A DNA stretch of 16,245 nucleotides, from positions 1-16,245 of the forward strand of contig USEH01000025.1 in the NCBI GenBank assembly GCA_900553675.1, in the 5' to 3' direction. The notes beneath the pieces are model-generated. The model did not search any database. It was not told the DNA's origin and worked only from the letters and a program-made list of their open reading frames with translations. This document shows positions 1 through 7,716 of this stretch, one piece after another. How positions within the stretch are numbered: the stretch's first letter is position 1; each line of letters starts with the position of its first letter. A program made the translations under genes and the position numbers. The DNA comes from an uncultured Ruminococcus sp. GTDB taxonomy: Bacteria > Bacillota > Clostridia > Oscillospirales > Ruminococcaceae.

Positions 1-42
1 GGATTTTGAGTCCCGCACGTCTGCCAATTCCATCACACCGGC
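1..42 (-). tRNA. tRNA-Leu(CAA), 5' half, cut by window edge
   Basis: The minus strand from 42 reads a 7-nt acceptor strand GCCGGTG, then TG, a D-arm with an enlarged loop (ATGG...GGCAGACG), and an anticodon stem CGGGA followed by the loop CTCAAAA. The anticodon CAA lies at 8-6. The long D-loop with GGCAGA is typical of class II tRNA-Leu, which also carries a long variable arm that would lie outside the window. The gene continues beyond position 1, so the variable arm, T-arm and 3' end cannot be checked. A near-consensus promoter lies just upstream, which supports a real, expressed gene. Confidence 0.88.
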
Positions 43-60
43 ATGTGAAACAACTATGTT

Positions 61-89
61 AGTATAGCAGAAAATCATGGATTTGTCAA
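61..89 (-). promoter_or_regulatory. Sigma-A promoter of tRNA-Leu
   Basis: On the minus strand the -35 box TTGACA (89-84) and the -10 box TATACT (66-61) are separated by exactly 17 nt. Transcription should start near 53-55, about 10 nt before the mature tRNA 5' end. The -35 box is perfect and the -10 box has one mismatch, as expected for a stable-RNA promoter. Confidence 0.88.
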
Positions 90-114
90 TACAATTACCG
101 CAAAATTTTGTCTC

Positions 115-154
115 AAAAAATAATAGCACAGACAATATCCTGCCTGTGCTATTA
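115..154 (-). terminator. pduL: Intrinsic terminator of pduL
   Basis: A perfect 11-bp inverted repeat (TAATAGCACAG at 121-131 and CTGTGCTATTA at 144-154) encloses a 12-nt loop. On the minus strand it is followed directly by six T residues (120-115). It lies after the pduL stop codon and before the tRNA promoter, so it separates the two transcription units. Confidence 0.9.
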
Positions 155-168
155 CATTCAAACAATTA

Positions 169-234
169 TCAGATATTAACGATCTCGCCCATCAACTCTA
201 ATTAGATGTTTACGATCTCCCCCATAAGCTCTCT
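169..234 (-). repeat. Tandem in-frame duplication of the 3' end of pduL
   Basis: Two adjacent 33-nt units lie at 234-202 and 201-169 on the minus strand. The first is the genuine end of pduL and encodes RELMGEIVNI followed by TAA. The second begins at the very next codon, stays in the same frame and encodes LELMGEIVNI followed by TGA. Apart from the first codon (AGA versus TTA), the codon differences are synonymous: Leu CTT/TTG, Gly GGG/GGC, Val GTA/GTT, Asn AAC/AAT, and stop TAA/TGA. The second unit would be translated only if the TAA were read through. Confidence 0.9.
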
Positions 235-774
235 GCCTGCGCCTATTGCGTTCGACTCGTCGGTGTCGATGTGCATTGCGGTGGCATAGCTTGCGCTTAC
301 GCGGCATACAACGTCGCCTAAAATTGCCTTTCTTTCGGCAGTGTCAACCTTGACCCATACAACATCCTTGTCCTTAACGCCAAGAGAAGCGGCGTCTTCG
401 GGGGTGAGGTGGATATGTCTCTTTGCAATGATTACTCCTTCGCTGAGTTCAACCTCTCCGCAGGGACCAACCAGCTTGCAGGGAGCGGAACCGGCAAGGT
501 CGCCGGACTCTCTTATCGGAGCGGTGATACCGATCGAGCGGGCGTCGGTTGCGCTGAGCTCAACCTGATCCGCCTTTCTGCACGGACCCAAGATGGAAAC
601 GTTGGGAAGCTCCTTTTTGGGACCTACAACGGTAACTCTTTCCTCGCAGGCGTACTGACCGGGCTGGGAAAGATCCTTCTTTTTGGTGAGGGTTGCGCCC
701 TTGCCAAAGAGAACCTCTAAGGTTTCCTGAGTGACGTGTACATGACGTGCGGATGTTTCAACAATGAATTTCAT
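202..774 (-). CDS. pduL: PduL-type phosphate acyltransferase (phosphotransacylase)
   Basis: This 190-aa protein belongs to the PduL family, which interconverts acyl-CoA and acyl phosphate. In fermenters without Pta it usually makes acetyl phosphate for ATP production by acetate kinase. Two PduL domains are visible. The metal-binding histidines fall in RHVHV (residues 10-14), RHIHL (119-123) and MHIDTDESNA (167-176). I chose the ATG at 774 because AAAGGA lies 9 nt upstream and the sequence opens at the family's usual start (MKFIVETSARHVHV). A TTG at 834 in frame would add 20 residues with no homology-like character. No N-terminal encapsulation peptide is seen and no shell or diol-dehydratase genes are nearby, so the enzyme is probably cytosolic. 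The 3' end is duplicated just downstream. Confidence 0.93.
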   Translation of the reverse strand: MKFIVETSARHVHVTQETLEVLFGKGATLTKKKDLSQPGQYACEERVTVVGPKKELPNVSILGPCRKADQVELSATDARSIGITAPIRESGDLAGSAPCKLVGPCGEVELSEGVIIAKRHIHLTPEDAASLGVKDKDVVWVKVDTAERKAILGDVVCRVSASYATAMHIDTDESNAIGAGRELMGEIVNI

Positions 775-823
775 TTTATTCTGTCCTTTCTTTTCGGATG
801 GATTTTCAGGCTTTTGAGGGGTT

Positions 824-852
824 ATTATCCTCAAAAAGCTGATTTATCTCAA
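824..852 (-). promoter_or_regulatory. Possible second promoter of pduL
   Basis: TTGAGA (852-847) and GATAAT (829-824) are 17 nt apart on the minus strand, placing a start about 40 nt upstream of the pduL ATG. The -10 region overlaps a small inverted repeat (TTGAGG...CCTCAA). This site may act together with, or instead of, the site at 857-885. Confidence 0.5.
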
Positions 853-856
853 AGCT

Positions 857-885
857 ATTTTACTCCTTTTTTGCCCTGAAATCAA
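857..885 (-). promoter_or_regulatory. Likely sigma-A promoter of pduL (upstream)
   Basis: On the minus strand TTGATT (885-880) and TAAAAT (862-857) are spaced by 17 nt. The site lies immediately after the yfhO-family stop codon and about 80 nt before the pduL start. It would allow pduL to be expressed apart from the glycosylation operon. Confidence 0.6.
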
Positions 886-888
886 GTA

Positions 889-3714
889 CTATTTGTCTTT
901 TCCGATAATTTTCTTGAAAATTGCGCCGTTCTTAAATTCGATTACGAACACTATTGCCAAAAGCGAAAGCCCGAACAGGGAGACAAATATTGCAAGCGTT
1001 AAATAGCTTGGGAAAAAGCGCATTTCAACCGTATGCTCGCCCGCTTCAAGCTCTATTCCTATAAGCGAATCGATAAGCTTAACAGGCGTTACCTTTTTGC
1101 CGTCAACGGTGATAGTCCAGCCCGGCTCATATGGAATGGTGGTGAACAGGACTCCATCCTTTTCGGCAGTTACGGTTCCCTTTAGATGTGTGTCGCTATG
1201 CTCGGTTATGTTCCAGCCGCCCTTGCGGATGGTTTCAACCGCCTCGGCAAGCTTTTCGGTGTCGAGCTGATAGAACAGAACGTCCGAGAATATTGCTTCG
1301 CCGTTTGCAAGAGTCATTCTTAAATGAAGCTTTTCTGCGGGGTCGAATGTGCCCAGATCGAGTATGCTGTAATGCTCGCCGGTGAAGAAGTAATCGACAA
1401 AGGCGTAGTTGGTGATATCCCACGAATCCGCCTTAAGCCACATATTGCACTGGCGCTGATAAAGCGTCGGGAAGAAGGCGTAGAGCGGCTCGGATGCCTT
1501 AGACTCTTCCGTAAAGTTCAGGGAAAATTCAACATAGCTGTCCTTGTCCGGAACGGTGGTGGTGTACATTATATGGTCGCCGGTGGTGGCGGTGGTGCAG
1601 TTTACGGTGTCGGTATAGTAGGAGTATAGGCGGCGGAAGAACTTAATGCTCCTGTCGCCGAGAATATCCTGCATAAGCAGCTCCTGATTTGCTATCGGGT
1701 CTTTAGATTCGAGCTTGGTTTCTAAGATATCCTTATCCGCCATGTATGCTATCGGCAGGGCGTAGGGGTTTTCGTATACCGATATTTCGCAGCCGGTGTC
1801 CTCCTCAGACATAATCTGCGGGTAGCCCTCATAGGGGAGCTTTAACATGTTCTGATAGTTCTGGCGGGTAATCTCCTTTTCATCGAGCGATGGTGTAATC
1901 TCGTCGGGCTTGTGCATAAGATACTTTATTCCAAACAGCGAGTCGGTTAAAAGCGTTGCTCCGGTGTATTTGGTGTAATGTCCCTGCATTCCGAAGCCGA
2001 GGGATTTCAGCATTTTCAAAACGGGAGTGTTCATGGTGGAGCTTGAATGGGATATTCCCTTAAAGCCCATGCCCATGGGGTCGTTTACGGTGCGGTGGAA
2101 GGTCTTTTCCATGCGGTAGAGGGAGCCGTCCCGCTCCTCCAGCTCGTCAACCACCCTTCTGCCGTCGATAAAGTAATCCTGATATGAGGAGTATTTTGAA
2201 TACACAACGTCGCAGTCTATCGCCCAGACGGTGTACATGGAGTTCTCGAAAATTTCAAGGCATATCAGCACCGCCGTTACTATCTTCATGGCAGTGTTGT
2301 TATATTTCTTGAACAAAAAGATGACAAACGCGAACGCCACCACGCACAAAACCGAGAACCATACCGTTTCGGCGAGGTAAAACTCGGGGTGTTCCTGCTG
2401 ATTAAGTATTGCCAACACCGCTATCCAGCCGAACGCTGTAAGCCCTATTTCCTTAAAGCTTACGCCCTCCAAATTTTCAAACGCGCGGAAGGCGATTATC
2501 AGCATAAGGAAGGAGAATGTAAATGAGTAGCGGTAGGGCAGCCAGTTTGGAACCTGAAAACCGTGCCAAGCAATGTCCACGGTGGAAAGATACATACTTC
2601 CGAACACCGCAAACATCAAAGCTCCGTAGGATACCTTTTCCTTTGCCTTTATCCTTGTATTCAGGAAGTAAAGCGGAATAAGCATTACAACTATTGTTCC
2701 GCAGGCTATCATGGGCAGTCCTTCCGGACGGACGGTATCGTATGTGTTGGGGAAAAGCTTTGTCAAAAAGTCGAATATGTCAAACTGGTTTGTGGGAGAA
2801 AAGTCGGGGTCGGAAAAATCAAGCTTTCCGAGTCTAAGCGAGCAGTAAACCGGTATCAGCACGATTGCAGCACTCAGCACCGATATGATCGCGGACGCCG
2901 CAAATTTCAGACCGCTTTTTATAAAATGCGGGGCGATGACGTGATCGGGTCGGGAGAAGATGTAAAAAACAAAGTAAAGTGCCGAGAAAAAGCCCAGCAT
3001 ATAGCCAATATAGAAGTGAGAGAAGAACATTATACTGAGCGATACCGTCAGCAAAAGCATTTTTCCCTCATCCACAAGGCGTTCTATTCCCAAAAGGATA
3101 AGCGGCAGCCATATCATGCCGTCTATCCACATGGGGTTCATCAGCTCGACGACAATATATGTCATCAGAGCATAGCTGACCGAGAATATCACCTGCATAT
3201 ACTTTGAGGCGTGCTTGGATTTATCCAGATAATAGGCAAACGCCAAAGCACAGCAGCCGATTTTTACAAGCTGCATTATTTCAAGCGCACCGCACATCAT
3301 GGTTCGCGGCAGCAACACAACTATCCACATAAACGGGCTTGCAAGATAGTAGCCGAACATGCCCATAGTCTCGCCGCTTAAGTTTCGCGACCAGCTGTAT
3401 ATCAGCGAATGATCTCCCCATATAGCGTCCTTCATCATCTCATAATAGGAGACATACTGACCGTTGAGGTCTAAAACAAGCACCGAAAGGTCGCCGTAGG
3501 GGTGGACTCCGAAGCAGGAGTATACTAAATACATGATAAACACCGGCAGGAAGAAGATAAGTAAGCCGTATCTGTGGCGATAGCACCATCTTCCGACCGG
3601 ATTGTTCTCTAAAAGCTCTGTAAACGAGCGGCGCTTGGGTGCGGGTGCTTCCTGCGGGAGCAGCTCATCCGGCGCTTCGTTATTGATAGGTTGGTTTGTC
3701 GGGTCTTGGGTCAT
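889..3714 (-). CDS. YfhO-family GT-C membrane glycosyltransferase
   Basis: This 941-aa integral membrane protein fits the YfhO family. A short cytoplasmic N-terminus rich in Pro and Glu (about 1-45) leads into roughly a dozen hydrophobic segments up to about residue 490. A large soluble, presumably extracytoplasmic, region follows, then one last membrane segment near 904-927 and a Lys-rich end. The first loop carries DLNGQY (82-87), matching the acidic motif of GT-C enzymes. The C-terminal stretch PYEPGWTITVDGKKV is typical of YfhO proteins. In Bacillus, YfhO works with the GT2 CsbB to add a sugar to lipoteichoic acid, taking it from an undecaprenyl-phosphate carrier. The preceding gene here is a CsbB-like GT2, 30 nt away, which supports the same division of labour. 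AGGAGG lies 6 nt before the ATG. The acceptor and sugar cannot be told from sequence. Confidence 0.88.
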   Translation of the reverse strand: MTQDPTNQPINNEAPDELLPQEAPAPKRRSFTELLENNPVGRWCYRHRYGLLIFFLPVFIMYLVYSCFGVHPYGDLSVLVLDLNGQYVSYYEMMKDAIWGDHSLIYSWSRNLSGETMGMFGYYLASPFMWIVVLLPRTMMCGALEIMQLVKIGCCALAFAYYLDKSKHASKYMQVIFSVSYALMTYIVVELMNPMWIDGMIWLPLILLGIERLVDEGKMLLLTVSLSIMFFSHFYIGYMLGFFSALYFVFYIFSRPDHVIAPHFIKSGLKFAASAIISVLSAAIVLIPVYCSLRLGKLDFSDPDFSPTNQFDIFDFLTKLFPNTYDTVRPEGLPMIACGTIVVMLIPLYFLNTRIKAKEKVSYGALMFAVFGSMYLSTVDIAWHGFQVPNWLPYRYSFTFSFLMLIIAFRAFENLEGVSFKEIGLTAFGWIAVLAILNQQEHPEFYLAETVWFSVLCVVAFAFVIFLFKKYNNTAMKIVTAVLICLEIFENSMYTVWAIDCDVVYSKYSSYQDYFIDGRRVVDELEERDGSLYRMEKTFHRTVNDPMGMGFKGISHSSSTMNTPVLKMLKSLGFGMQGHYTKYTGATLLTDSLFGIKYLMHKPDEITPSLDEKEITRQNYQNMLKLPYEGYPQIMSEEDTGCEISVYENPYALPIAYMADKDILETKLESKDPIANQELLMQDILGDRSIKFFRRLYSYYTDTVNCTTATTGDHIMYTTTVPDKDSYVEFSLNFTEESKASEPLYAFFPTLYQRQCNMWLKADSWDITNYAFVDYFFTGEHYSILDLGTFDPAEKLHLRMTLANGEAIFSDVLFYQLDTEKLAEAVETIRKGGWNITEHSDTHLKGTVTAEKDGVLFTTIPYEPGWTITVDGKKVTPVKLIDSLIGIELEAGEHTVEMRFFPSYLTLAIFVSLFGLSLLAIVFVIEFKNGAIFKKIIGKDK

Positions 3715-3744
3715 GAAAATCCTCCTGTATAAATCCGCACTTTA

Positions 3745-4647
3745 TCAATCCTCGGTGGTGCGGCTTACAATATATCTTGGGCGGTGCTTAACCTCTTCGT
3801 ATATTCGTGATATATAATAGCTGGACATTCCCAGACATTCAAGTATAACTCCGCCGATAAGCATTAAGACTATCGCCGCCGGACTAAAGCTTCCTAAATT
3901 CACCCCGCATATGCTTAAAACAAGCAGCACCAGCGAAGCAAGTATCACAATAAGCCCCATCGCGGTGGAGATATACAAGGGGATGCCGGTGAACGAGGTC
4001 AGGTTTCTTATGGCATAGCCTATCAGCTTGCCGGTCGTCCACCTGCGCTTTCCCGCGTGACGCGCGGCAACGTCGTAATACACTGTAGCAGATTCAAAGC
4101 CAACCCATCCCGAAAGTGCGCGGAAAAAGGTTATTCTTTCGGGCAGGGCAAGGATATTGTCTATAACCCTGCGGTCAATCAGCTTAAAGTCGGAAGCGTC
4201 CCGCATGTCGATTTTAGACGTTGATTGAATCAGACCGTAGAACACCTTAGAAAGCGAGCCATATGCAAGGCTTTCATCCCCGCGTGAGGATTTTCTGCCC
4301 TCAACAACCTTGGCACCGCCCTGCCACAAGCGATACATCTCGGGTATCTTTTCGGGCGGGTGCTGCAAATCGCAGTCGATGACAACGGCGGCTTCGCCCT
4401 TTGCGGCTTCGAGTCCCGCTAAGATTGCGCCCTCCTTGCCGAAGTTGCGGGAAAATTTCACTCCGCGTATGCGCTTGTCCAAGCGGTTAAGGCTGATGAT
4501 TTTGTCCCACGAACCATCGCGCGAGCCGTCGTCGACGAAAATAAGCTCGCAGTTTATATTCTCTTTTTCTAAAACGGCGGTAATTTCCTTCGCCGCCGCG
4601 GGTATATTATCCTCTTCATTATAGGATGGGATTACAACAGAAAGCAC
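3745..4647 (-). CDS. CsbB/DPM1-type GT2 polyprenyl-phosphate glycosyltransferase
   Basis: This 300-aa GT2 enzyme should transfer a sugar from a nucleotide donor to undecaprenyl phosphate on the cytoplasmic face. The GT-A fold shows VVIPSYNEE at the start, DDGS (39-42) for the nucleotide, the metal-binding D91-x-D93 in DCDLQHPPE, and a GKRRWTTGKL segment before the membrane part. Two membrane helices follow (about 222-246 and 252-280), as in CsbB and GtrB. The start is GTG at 4647, with AAAGGA 8 nt upstream. It lies 18 nt after the PHP gene and 30 nt before the yfhO-family gene, which fits a single operon. CsbB-type proteins are the standard partners of YfhO. The sugar is unknown. Confidence 0.9.
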   Translation of the reverse strand: MLSVVIPSYNEEDNIPAAAKEITAVLEKENINCELIFVDDGSRDGSWDKIISLNRLDKRIRGVKFSRNFGKEGAILAGLEAAKGEAAVVIDCDLQHPPEKIPEMYRLWQGGAKVVEGRKSSRGDESLAYGSLSKVFYGLIQSTSKIDMRDASDFKLIDRRVIDNILALPERITFFRALSGWVGFESATVYYDVAARHAGKRRWTTGKLIGYAIRNLTSFTGIPLYISTAMGLIVILASLVLLVLSICGVNLGSFSPAAIVLMLIGGVILECLGMSSYYISRIYEEVKHRPRYIVSRTTED

Positions 4648-4665
4648 GTAAAATTTCCTTTCGGG

Positions 4666-5481
4666 TCAGACTTGATTTGAAGCGTAAAACTTTTCCGCTC
4701 TTTCACGCAGCTCGGGCTCTAACAGGTTGATGTCGGGGCGCTTGGCGTCCTTCCAGAAATCATACTGCGGCCACGGCTTCATGTATTTTTCGCTTCTTAC
4801 AAGGATTTCGGTTATATCGTTTGCTCTGAGACGCTCTAAATAGTCCTGCGGAGATTCAAGCGGCTTGTCTAAAGCTATTCCGCCGCCGGGGTAGCCCCAT
4901 GTATAATGAGTGTCCGAGCCGCCGGTCATCGGCAGATTATACGAAGCTGCATACTCCCTCGCCCGCTTGTTGAACATGGGGTCGGTGTGGGAGGCGTTTT
5001 CAACCTCAACGCCGTCAACGCATCTTGGGAACAGGCGGATGGTGTCGATATACCCTGCCTCGCGGAAGGGGTGAGGGTGCACTATAAACCCGCCGTTTGC
5101 GTGGACAAGCTCGGCATACTTGGGCAGAGTGATATTTTCAAGCTCGGGGTGATCCAGCAAAAACTGCTTGTCTATGCCGTAGGTCAAAAACTCGGTTGAG
5201 TGCCAGCCGAACTCGAGTCCGAAAAATACCTTAAAGCCTATTTCGTCGCCCCTCTTTTTTGCATCCTCATAGCCCTGGCAGAAAAGATGGATTTTAATAT
5301 CCCACGGCAGCCGTCTGTCAATTGCGGTGTTTCCGCCGAAGAAATGGTCGGTTACAAAGCAGCCGTCGTAGCCGCAGGCTTTCAGACAGTCCACCTGCTG
5401 AGCACCGGAGCAGGGCGAACACAACGAGCCTTGAGAGGTGTGAAGGTGAGTTTCATATTTATACAGCTTAATTTCTGACAT
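4666..5481 (-). CDS. PHP-domain metal-dependent hydrolase
   Basis: This 271-aa protein has the full set of PHP-domain metal ligands: H12-L-H14, D45-H46, E90 (GLEF), HPHP (135-138) and GGSDTH (187-192). Members of the PHP superfamily hydrolyse phosphoester bonds with two or three bound metals. This one is close to the single-domain type seen in many clostridia, not to the polymerase-linked or HisK forms, and its substrate is unknown. It has no signal peptide and should be cytoplasmic. It is the first gene of the operon with the GT2 and YfhO genes, so a link to sugar-phosphate or carrier-lipid turnover is possible, but that is inference from position only. AGAAGG lies 6 nt before the ATG. Confidence 0.85.
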   Translation of the reverse strand: MSEIKLYKYETHLHTSQGSLCSPCSGAQQVDCLKACGYDGCFVTDHFFGGNTAIDRRLPWDIKIHLFCQGYEDAKKRGDEIGFKVFFGLEFGWHSTEFLTYGIDKQFLLDHPELENITLPKYAELVHANGGFIVHPHPFREAGYIDTIRLFPRCVDGVEVENASHTDPMFNKRAREYAASYNLPMTGGSDTHYTWGYPGGGIALDKPLESPQDYLERLRANDITEILVRSEKYMKPWPQYDFWKDAKRPDINLLEPELRERAEKFYASNQV

Positions 5482-5558
5482 AATTAACCTTCTTAGTATG
5501 GATTATTTTGTTAGGATTATTCCGCCGGAAGCGTATGCCGCGCCGTCCGGTCTATGAT

Positions 5559-5587
5559 ATTATACTATTGTTTTTATTAGATGTCAA
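5559..5587 (-). promoter_or_regulatory. Consensus sigma-A promoter of PHP-GT2-YfhO operon
   Basis: On the minus strand a perfect -35 box TTGACA (5587-5582) and a perfect -10 box TATAAT (5564-5559) are 17 nt apart. Transcription should start near 5552, leaving a leader of about 70 nt with a GC-rich patch (CCGGA...TCCGG) before the PHP gene. Both boxes match consensus fully, which predicts high constitutive expression unless a repressor acts. The -35 box lies only 7 nt after the stop of the upstream gene. Confidence 0.92.
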
Positions 5588-5594
5588 ATAGAAC

Positions 5595-5921
5595 TTATCT
5601 GACTCTCTTGCGGAATACAGCCCCGATAAACACCGAAAACGCCGAGAATATCGCTATCACAAGCACATATATCCAAGCGGTCGGGTTAAAGAACATATAA
5701 ACGCATGGTATGAACACCACTGCCGCCTCTAATGCCATAAGCCAGTCGCCGCCGAAGCGTTTTCCGAAGAAGAAGCCCACCGCCATCGAAACGCAGACGT
5801 CCACAACCGGCGTAAGGTTGTAAAAGGGCGAGTTGAGCGCATAGCAGATAAACGGCAGCGAATAATAGAAAATCAACGTTACTATCAGGTATGGCAGGGT
5901 GTTGTCGAAGCGCTGTTTCAT
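5595..5921 (-). CDS. Small four-helix membrane protein of unknown function
   Basis: I do not recognise this 108-aa protein with confidence. It is almost entirely hydrophobic, with about four membrane segments (near 9-28, 36-53, 60-78 and 82-103), a Gly/Arg turn (FGKRFGGDW) between the second and third, and a basic C-terminus (FRKRVR). That arrangement puts both ends in the cytoplasm. AGAGGT lies 6 nt before the ATG, and the gene starts 13 nt after rqcH, so it is likely the last gene of that operon. No terminator is visible after it. The next promoter begins almost at its stop codon. Similar small membrane proteins are common in clostridia and are annotated as hypothetical. Confidence 0.75.
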   Translation of the reverse strand: MKQRFDNTLPYLIVTLIFYYSLPFICYALNSPFYNLTPVVDVCVSMAVGFFFGKRFGGDWLMALEAAVVFIPCVYMFFNPTAWIYVLVIAIFSAFSVFIGAVFRKRVR

Positions 5922-5934
5922 GATGTTACCTCTT

Positions 5935-7692
5935 TTACTTCTTTAATGAATTTACCGTATCGTCGTCCGGAGTGACGTAAAGGGTTTTGTTGTTTGTGAA
6001 TATCACCATGCCCGGCTTTGCTCCCGCCGGCTTTTTAACGTATTTTACAAGGGTATAGTCCACCGGAACAAGAGACGAACCCCTTGCCGATGAGTTGTAA
6101 GCGGCAATCAGCGCGGCTTCCTCTATGGTTTCCTGCGGGACTTCCCCGCCGAAGCTCTCCACTATAACGTGCGAACCGGTTATGTTCTGCACATGAAGCC
6201 ACAAATCCTGCTTTGATGCGGTTTTAAGAGTCAGCATGTCGTTCTGGCGGTTGTTTCTGCCAACCAAAATCCGATATCCGTCGGACGACATATATTCAAT
6301 CGGCGGCAGAGCCTTTGGCAGCTTTGTCTTTGATTTTGAATGTTTTATATAGCCCTCGGCGGCAAGCTCCTCGCGGATTTGTGCAAGCTCGCTTTCGGTG
6401 GAGGCTCGCGAAAGGGAATCAAACACCGAATCTATATACTTTGCCTCCTGCTCGCCCGCTTCGATAAGCTCGCGGAGCTTTTTCTCGGCAGTGTCCTGCT
6501 TGCGATACTCGCTGTAGTACCTCTGGGCGTTCTGGGTGGGTGTAAGGCGAGAATCAAGCTCTATTTCCATCGGCTTGCATTCGGGGTCGAAGTAGTTTTC
6601 AACCGTTGCCGTTGTCATGCCTTTTTCCAAGCGATAAAGGTTCGACATTATAAGGTCGCCCTTTATGCGAAGCGTATCGCGGTTTTTGCACTCGTCAAGC
6701 TCGATTTTCTGGGCGGACACTCGCCTTGAAATCCTCTCCGAAAGGCTTACAAGCAGCTTGAAAAGATCGCTTGCGCGCTGGCGGGTCTGGGCGATAACGT
6801 CCCTCTCCGAATAGAAATAATCCAGCAGTTCGGACGGGGACGAAAACTCCCTTGTCACCATCATTGCGCCGTACTGGTGGATGTCGGTGAAGCAGAAGTC
6901 CTTCATCAGCCCGTTTTTATCTTTCAGTAGGACATATTTGTTTTCGTTTCGGGATACTTCCCCTGCCGTTTTCGTCAGCCAGAAGTAAAGGCGGTCAAGC
7001 TCGTCGGAAGTAAGCTCGCAGGCGGGCTTTTCTTGCCCGCGAAGGGCGTAGAACACCGCTTCCCGCGCGAAAACAGGCGATATGCCCTCGATAATTTTAA
7101 CAAGCGCCTTTGAAGTCTCCGGCGATTTAGAATCATGCAAGGAAGCAAAATGCTCGTCCTTGTCAAGCTCGAAAAGACTGATTCTATTCGTGCGCGGAGG
7201 CAGGCTGTAGGCTATTCCGGGCAGAACAAGCCGAACGCTCGACATATCCTCGCTGACCCTTTTTATCGAGTCTATCACCCTTGAGTCCTTGCCGATAAGT
7301 ATGATATTCGAGCATCTGCCCATTATCTCCGCCGCGACGGTCAGCACAACTCTGTCGCCGAACTCGTCGGTCGCTTCAAAGTCGAAATAAAGTATGCGTT
7401 CAAAGCCGTCCTGCCGGATGGCTATAAGCTTTCCCGAAGAAAGGTGCTTGCGCATAAGCATACAGAACATCGGCGGAACCTTGGGGTTTTCAAGCTCGTT
7501 TTTTGTAAAGTGAACCCGCGCCGTTCCCGCAGACGCCGAGAAAAACAGCTTTTTGTTGCCGTCGTTCAGGGTGCGCAGGGATATTATTAAATTGTCCTTG
7601 GAGGGCTGATGGATTTTGTCCACCCGCGCACCTATAAGCGAGCTTTCAAGCTCCTTTTTTACAAGATGAAGATAAACGCCGTCTAATGCCAT
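5935..7692 (-). CDS. rqcH: RqcH, ribosome quality control NFACT protein
   Basis: This 585-aa protein is full length for bacterial RqcH (NFACT family, older name fibronectin-binding protein FbpA). RqcH binds stalled 50S subunits carrying peptidyl-tRNA and recruits tRNA-Ala to add a C-terminal alanine degron. The NFACT-N domain opens with MALDGVYLHLV and contains PPMFCMLMRKH and EIMGRCSNIILI. A helix-hairpin-helix and long charged coiled coil occupy about 180-440. The NFACT-R domain follows, with YRILVGRNNRQNDMLTLK, DLWLHVQ and a final VTPDDDTVNSLKK. The conserved DR pair of the N-domain reads E98-R99 here. AGGAG precedes the ATG. It lies 24 nt after the NIF3 gene in the same operon. Confidence 0.95.
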   Translation of the reverse strand: MALDGVYLHLVKKELESSLIGARVDKIHQPSKDNLIISLRTLNDGNKKLFFSASAGTARVHFTKNELENPKVPPMFCMLMRKHLSSGKLIAIRQDGFERILYFDFEATDEFGDRVVLTVAAEIMGRCSNIILIGKDSRVIDSIKRVSEDMSSVRLVLPGIAYSLPPRTNRISLFELDKDEHFASLHDSKSPETSKALVKIIEGISPVFAREAVFYALRGQEKPACELTSDELDRLYFWLTKTAGEVSRNENKYVLLKDKNGLMKDFCFTDIHQYGAMMVTREFSSPSELLDYFYSERDVIAQTRQRASDLFKLLVSLSERISRRVSAQKIELDECKNRDTLRIKGDLIMSNLYRLEKGMTTATVENYFDPECKPMEIELDSRLTPTQNAQRYYSEYRKQDTAEKKLRELIEAGEQEAKYIDSVFDSLSRASTESELAQIREELAAEGYIKHSKSKTKLPKALPPIEYMSSDGYRILVGRNNRQNDMLTLKTASKQDLWLHVQNITGSHVIVESFGGEVPQETIEEAALIAAYNSSARGSSLVPVDYTLVKYVKKPAGAKPGMVIFTNNKTLYVTPDDDTVNSLKK

Positions 7693-7716
7693 TGCTAACT
7701 CTCCTGATTACTCTAT

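Noticed and set aside
202..774. Bacterial microcompartment locus around pduL
   Set aside because: No shell protein, diol dehydratase or aldehyde dehydrogenase gene is present, and the chosen start leaves no encapsulation peptide. A free-standing phosphotransacylase is more likely.
801..840. Terminator between the yfhO-family gene and pduL
   Set aside because: The TTGAGG/CCTCAA pair has a 9-nt loop and only A residues after it on the minus strand, so it does not look like an intrinsic terminator.
2563..3207. Forward-strand open frame of 214 codons inside the yfhO-family gene
   Set aside because: It is antisense to a clear membrane-protein gene and its translation is rich in His, Lys, Tyr and Gln with no fold-like pattern, as expected for a shadow.
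5595..5921. GtcA-type flippase completing the GT2-YfhO system
   Set aside because: It is a four-helix protein, but it is shorter than GtcA, shows none of its recognisable sequence, and belongs to the upstream rqcH operon by spacing.
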